Positions 61,041-64,000 of a DNA stretch of 64,000 nt are shown piece by piece. The notes beneath the pieces are model-generated. The model saw nothing but the letters and a program-made list of their open reading frames with translations, was not told where the DNA came from and did not search any database. This stretch comes from an uncultured Oscillospiraceae bacterium (lineage in GTDB: Bacteria > Bacillota > Clostridia > Oscillospirales > Acutalibacteraceae): NCBI GenBank assembly GCA_900549825.1, contig URQB01000003.1, positions 1 to 64,000 on the forward strand. Reading direction: 5' to 3'. Position 1 is the stretch's first letter. Every line of letters begins with the position of its first letter. The position numbers and the translations under genes are program-made.

Positions 61041-62540
61041 ATGGAAAGCACCATGCAAAGCACTCCGGCGCAGCAGAAAAAGTATGTATCCAACAAAGAG
61101 TTCATTCTCTTCTTAATCAGCGTATTCTTCTACACCAACATGACGGGCATGGTCAACGGCTACCGCCAGGCGTATCTTGTCAACGTTTTGCGGCTGGATA
61201 GCGGAAGCGTTTCGACCATCAATATGATCTGCGGGATTCTGGGCTTTGCCCTGAGCTTCTTTTATGCCATTGTGATGGATAATCGGAAAAAGAGCAAGCT
61301 TGGCAAATTCCGGCCGCTTGGGTTTGCATCGGCGATCCCTATGGGCATTCTGACGGTTATGATGTTTGTCACGCCGCAGATGCCGCTGCCGTTTATGATC
61401 GCCTATCTTTGCATCGTGCAGCTTCTGCAGGGCGCGGCGGTTTATTTTGGCAACAGCGTGAATATGGTCGGCGTTGTGATGACGCCCAACACGCAGGAGC
61501 GAGATCGGATTCTCTCCTTCCGTGGAATCTCCAGCGCAATCGGAAATTCCGCGCCGCTCGTAATCGTTTTGGTGATCGGTCTGCTGCGCGAACCCGGCAT
61601 CATCAAGACGGAAGCGATGATGTATATTGTTTCCGCCGCGCTGTGCGGCCTGGCCGGCACGCTTTCCATGCTGGCGGGCATGAAGGCGGTGCGCGAGCGC
61701 ATTGTTTACAGCGAAAAGCGGGAAAATCCGCTGCTGGGCTTCCGGGATGTACTCGGCAACAATTATGCGCTGCTGGTACTGCTCAGCGAATTCCTGAAAA
61801 ATTTTCGTCAGATTGCAAACTATATGGGGATCTTCCTTGCGGTTGCGTTGCTGGGTGATCCAAGTAAATTTGTCCTGTTCGGTCTGCCGACCGGCATCGG
61901 CACCTTCGTCGGCATGCTGATCGTCAACGCCCTGCTCAAGAAATTTACCAGCAAGCAGATTTATATCGCGTCCGGCGTATATTCCGTGCTTGCTAACGGT
62001 GGCGCGTTCGTGACGGGCCTGCTGTTTTTCAACCATCCGGGCCAGACGTTTTTGACGCTCCTGTTCTTTGTTTTCCTCTTCCTCATCGGCCTTCAGTTCG
62101 GCGCCTCCAATCTCCTGCCGAATATGTTCCAGGCCGATATCCTGGAGGATATTGAGTTGAAGACGGGCAAGCGGCTGGACGCGAGCCTTGCGTTTATCAT
62201 CAGCGCAGGCTCATCGCTCAGCGGCCTGATTGCTTCGTCCCTGTCTCCTCTGATCCTCTATGGAGAGCATTCCATTATCCACTATATCCCGCCAGTGGAT
62301 CAGATGATCGACGGCGCGATGCAGACGGTCTATCAGACGCAGCCATACAGTACAAAGGTGAGCCTGCTGTTTTTCTATACGCTTTTCCATGGCATTATGA
62401 TGCTGCTGGCCGGGCTGCCGTTCTTCTTCTATCAGCTCTCCGGAAAAGAACGTGAGCGCGTGCATGAAGAGGTGCTGCGCAGACGGGATGAGCTTGATAA
62501 GGAGCGCGGCGGTTCCGATGAGGCGGAGGAGGCTCGTTGA
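61041..62540 (+). CDS. MFS transporter, GPH sugar:cation symporter-like
   Basis: The 499-residue protein has about twelve transmembrane helices. Loop features of the glycoside-pentoside-hexuronide group include YAIVMDNRKKSKLGKFRPLG between helices 2 and 3 and a late DIELKTGKRLDAS. These transporters import sugars with H+ or Na+. The substrate cannot be read from sequence; nearby glycosidases suggest a sugar. The ATG at 61041 follows AAGGGAGAG. The C-terminal tail is highly charged. Confidence 0.82.
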   Translation: MESTMQSTPAQQKKYVSNKEFILFLISVFFYTNMTGMVNGYRQAYLVNVLRLDSGSVSTINMICGILGFALSFFYAIVMDNRKKSKLGKFRPLGFASAIPMGILTVMMFVTPQMPLPFMIAYLCIVQLLQGAAVYFGNSVNMVGVVMTPNTQERDRILSFRGISSAIGNSAPLVIVLVIGLLREPGIIKTEAMMYIVSAALCGLAGTLSMLAGMKAVRERIVYSEKRENPLLGFRDVLGNNYALLVLLSEFLKNFRQIANYMGIFLAVALLGDPSKFVLFGLPTGIGTFVGMLIVNALLKKFTSKQIYIASGVYSVLANGGAFVTGLLFFNHPGQTFLTLLFFVFLFLIGLQFGASNLLPNMFQADILEDIELKTGKRLDASLAFIISAGSSLSGLIASSLSPLILYGEHSIIHYIPPVDQMIDGAMQTVYQTQPYSTKVSLLFFYTLFHGIMMLLAGLPFFFYQLSGKERERVHEEVLRRRDELDKERGGSDEAEEAR

Positions 62541-62574
62541 GCCCTCACAGGGAAGATACTCATTCAATGAAAAA

Positions 62575-62607
62575 GGCGCATTGCAAACAAGTGTGTTGCA
62601 ACGCGCC
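62575..62607 (-). terminator. Terminator for leftward transcription
   Basis: GGCGC..TTGCAA pairs with TTGCAA..GCGCC. On the minus strand TTTTTC follows. It can end the leftward secreted-protein transcript and perhaps the rightward transporter. Confidence 0.55.
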
Positions 62608-62812
62608 CTTATGATTTGAAGAGAAAGCGAAGGCTTTCTGTCAGCGATGCGATGGTAACAGAAGACTTCTATACCGTTGCATCCGAGAGGGATAGAAAGG
62701 CTTCTCTCTGGGAGTCAAAAAAGCACAGAGTTACCCGGAGGCTTTGGTGATGTTAAAGGCATAGTGGGGCTGAAGTGATGTCAAATTAGGGCCGTTTTAG
62801 AACTGAATAGAA

Positions 62813-62850
62813 GCAGCCACGCACTGCTTGAGCGTGCATGGCTGCTTTGT
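62813..62850 (+). terminator. Second hairpin in the convergent gap
   Basis: GCAGCCA..GCAC pairs with GTGC..TGGCTGC and is followed by TTTGTT on the plus strand. The gap 62541-62876 between convergent genes holds only these two hairpins. Confidence 0.5.
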
Positions 62851-62876
62851 TACGAGGTCATTCACATGGCGTATTC

Positions 62877-63317
62877 TTAAGCGGCCTCAATATAGCCAGA
62901 AAAATTCTGATGGGTACCGCTGAAAAGAATATAAATTTCCGCCTTGGATGATATTTCGCCAACCGTGTATGTGGAATCATTGGAATGCGGGGCGATATCA
63001 TTGTCGGAATAGGTCCATGTAAAGGACTTCACCCGTACTCTCAAGGTGTAATCGCTATGATTCTCTACATGCACACGATACTTTGTTTTGCCTGTAAAAT
63101 AATAGTTGGTATACATGTTTTGGGAGGCGGAAGTGCCAGCAAAGTCATAACGAGAAGAGATATCCCATAATTGGGTTGGCCTGCTTGTGTCTCGTGTTAC
63201 AGGTTCCGGGGATACGCCGATATTCTGACCGTCGCCAATTGCGAACGCGCTAACGCTGAAGGAGCAAAGAAGGATGACCGCCATGAGCAGTGCGGCTATT
63301 TTTTTTGTACGAGTCAT
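62877..63317 (-). CDS. Secreted protein of unknown function
   Basis: The 146-residue protein has a clear signal peptide (KKIAALLMAVILLCSFSVSA, cleavage likely after AFA). The mature ~120-residue domain is rich in Tyr, Ser and Thr, with YYFTGKTKYRVHVENHSDYT and VKSFTWTYSDNDIAPHSNDS, suggesting a beta-sandwich. I recognise no family. GAAAGGATC precedes the ATG. A VanZ gene lies 93 bases upstream in the same direction, with a short leader between. Confidence 0.6.
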   Translation of the reverse strand: MTRTKKIAALLMAVILLCSFSVSAFAIGDGQNIGVSPEPVTRDTSRPTQLWDISSRYDFAGTSASQNMYTNYYFTGKTKYRVHVENHSDYTLRVRVKSFTWTYSDNDIAPHSNDSTYTVGEISSKAEIYILFSGTHQNFSGYIEAA

Positions 63318-63410
63318 TTTTATGATCCTTTCTAAAAATTAATTAAAATATGCTTGCACTTGAAAGTGCTATAACAAGCCCATTGGAATCACCTCCCTCT
63401 TCTGATAAAA

Positions 63411-64000
63411 TTATTGATTCGTTTCAATCCTGAATTTTTTAGTGAATTGCGGCAGGCACTTTTGAAACAGGAGAAAAACCAGGAAGCCGAATATCGCCCC
63501 AAGCGTATTAATCCACAGGTCGTCAATGTCGGTCCCCCTGCCGAGGGGAAGCTGATTGAGTTCGACAAAAAGAGAGAACAAGAATGCGATTAGGATAGTC
63601 TTTGGAAAAGTCATGCGTTCCCACAACAACGGAAGGAAAAAGCCGAACGACAGAACCCCGACGATATTTCCCAAGATGTTGGTAATGAGATAATCGATAT
63701 TTCGATCGATGATGACCTCATGATAAAAATCCTGAAATACCCGGAAGGGAATCAGGTTGATATTCTCAGGGACGATACCGACATACCAGTCAATGGAAAT
63801 AAACGGCGGACGGGAATACAGCATGATATGCGGAAAAAAGGTGATGGAGGAAAAGAAAACAATGGACATCAGGAATAACCCGATTCCAACCTCGTGCCAT
63901 ACAGTTGTCTGCATTGCCATTTTTTTGAGGGAACGGATGCGGAACCAGCGGAAAAGGACAATGATTGGAATGGAAAGCAGGACATATGGAAGCGAAGCCC
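63411..64000 (-). CDS. VanZ family membrane protein (5' end outside window)
   Basis: The frame has no stop before the window edge, and the first visible residues (ASLPYVLLSIPIIVLFRWF) form a membrane helix, so the start lies beyond 64000. The rest has the VanZ pattern NILGNIVGVLSFGFFLPLLW, VELNQLPLGRGTDIDDLWIN and TLGAIFGFLVFL. VanZ confers low teicoplanin resistance in the Tn1546 cluster, but most family members are housekeeping membrane proteins of unknown role. Confidence 0.85.
   Translation of the reverse strand, partial: ASLPYVLLSIPIIVLFRWFRIRSLKKMAMQTTVWHEVGIGLFLMSIVFFSSITFFPHIMLYSRPPFISIDWYVGIVPENINLIPFRVFQDFYHEVIIDRNIDYLITNILGNIVGVLSFGFFLPLLWERMTFPKTILIAFLFSLFVELNQLPLGRGTDIDDLWINTLGAIFGFLVFLLFQKCLPQFTKKFRIETNQ

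Overview
This window looks like a chromosome segment of an anaerobic Firmicute of the class Clostridia, probably a gut Oscillospirales-type organism. The evidence is a moderately high GC content, AAGGAGG-type ribosome binding sites, frequent TTG and GTG starts, a complete Rnf complex with its flavinylation gene, the DapL and Ddh diaminopimelate routes, and a clostridial DUF6809 small protein. Sialidase, alpha-L-fucosidase and esterase genes fit growth on host or plant glycans. No species can be named from the sequence alone.

Layout. Positions 1-7336 (minus) hold an ANTAR regulator, dapF, dapL, purC, purF, purB and the start of a glutamine synthetase. Codon usage changes abruptly inside purB near 1050, so the left end may be a recombination or assembly junction. 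Positions 7863-12295 (plus) are carAB behind a terminator-like leader. Positions 12300-17235 carry an acetyltransferase, a broken small secreted-protein gene, an Smr protein, a radical SAM enzyme and a two-component system. The last is divergent from a VTC-domain/DUF4956 pair, with a striking four-half-site operator between them. Positions 18917-22417 contain gene remnants, an esterase and a GH29 fucosidase. Positions 22648-26473 encode two teichoic-acid-type glycerophosphotransferases, one fused to a GT2 domain.

Positions 26527-37948 (minus) are an 18-gene phage-derived cassette. It has terminase, portal, protease, capsid, connectors, LysM/hub, spike, gp25, gpJ, gpI and fibre genes. It has no recognisable tail sheath, tape measure, lysis, integrase or regulatory gene, yet every frame is open. 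This is the most unusual block in the window.

Positions 38171-39840 hold mgtE with a structured leader. Positions 39979-48484 (minus) are an apbE - NusG-II - Gx transporter - rnfCDGEAB operon with a sialidase at its end. Positions 48500-49450 contain an integrase scrap, a copy of a dispersed repeat, and tRNA-Arg. Positions 49658-60182 (plus) are a nucleotide-synthesis region (purA, guaA, a guaA paralogue with a degenerate amidotransferase domain, pyrG) mixed with ddh, a DUF1846 gene and two small regulators. The window closes with two small overlapping genes, an MFS/GPH transporter, a secreted protein and a truncated VanZ gene.

The genes are biased towards glutamine-linked metabolism: glnA, carA, purF and guaA make or use glutamine, and purA and pyrG belong to the same pathways. 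carA and purA both have terminator-like leaders, and an ANTAR-type antitermination protein is encoded in the region, so RNA-level control of these genes is a reasonable inference. At least four copies of an intergenic repeat with base-pair-conserving stem changes are scattered through the window.
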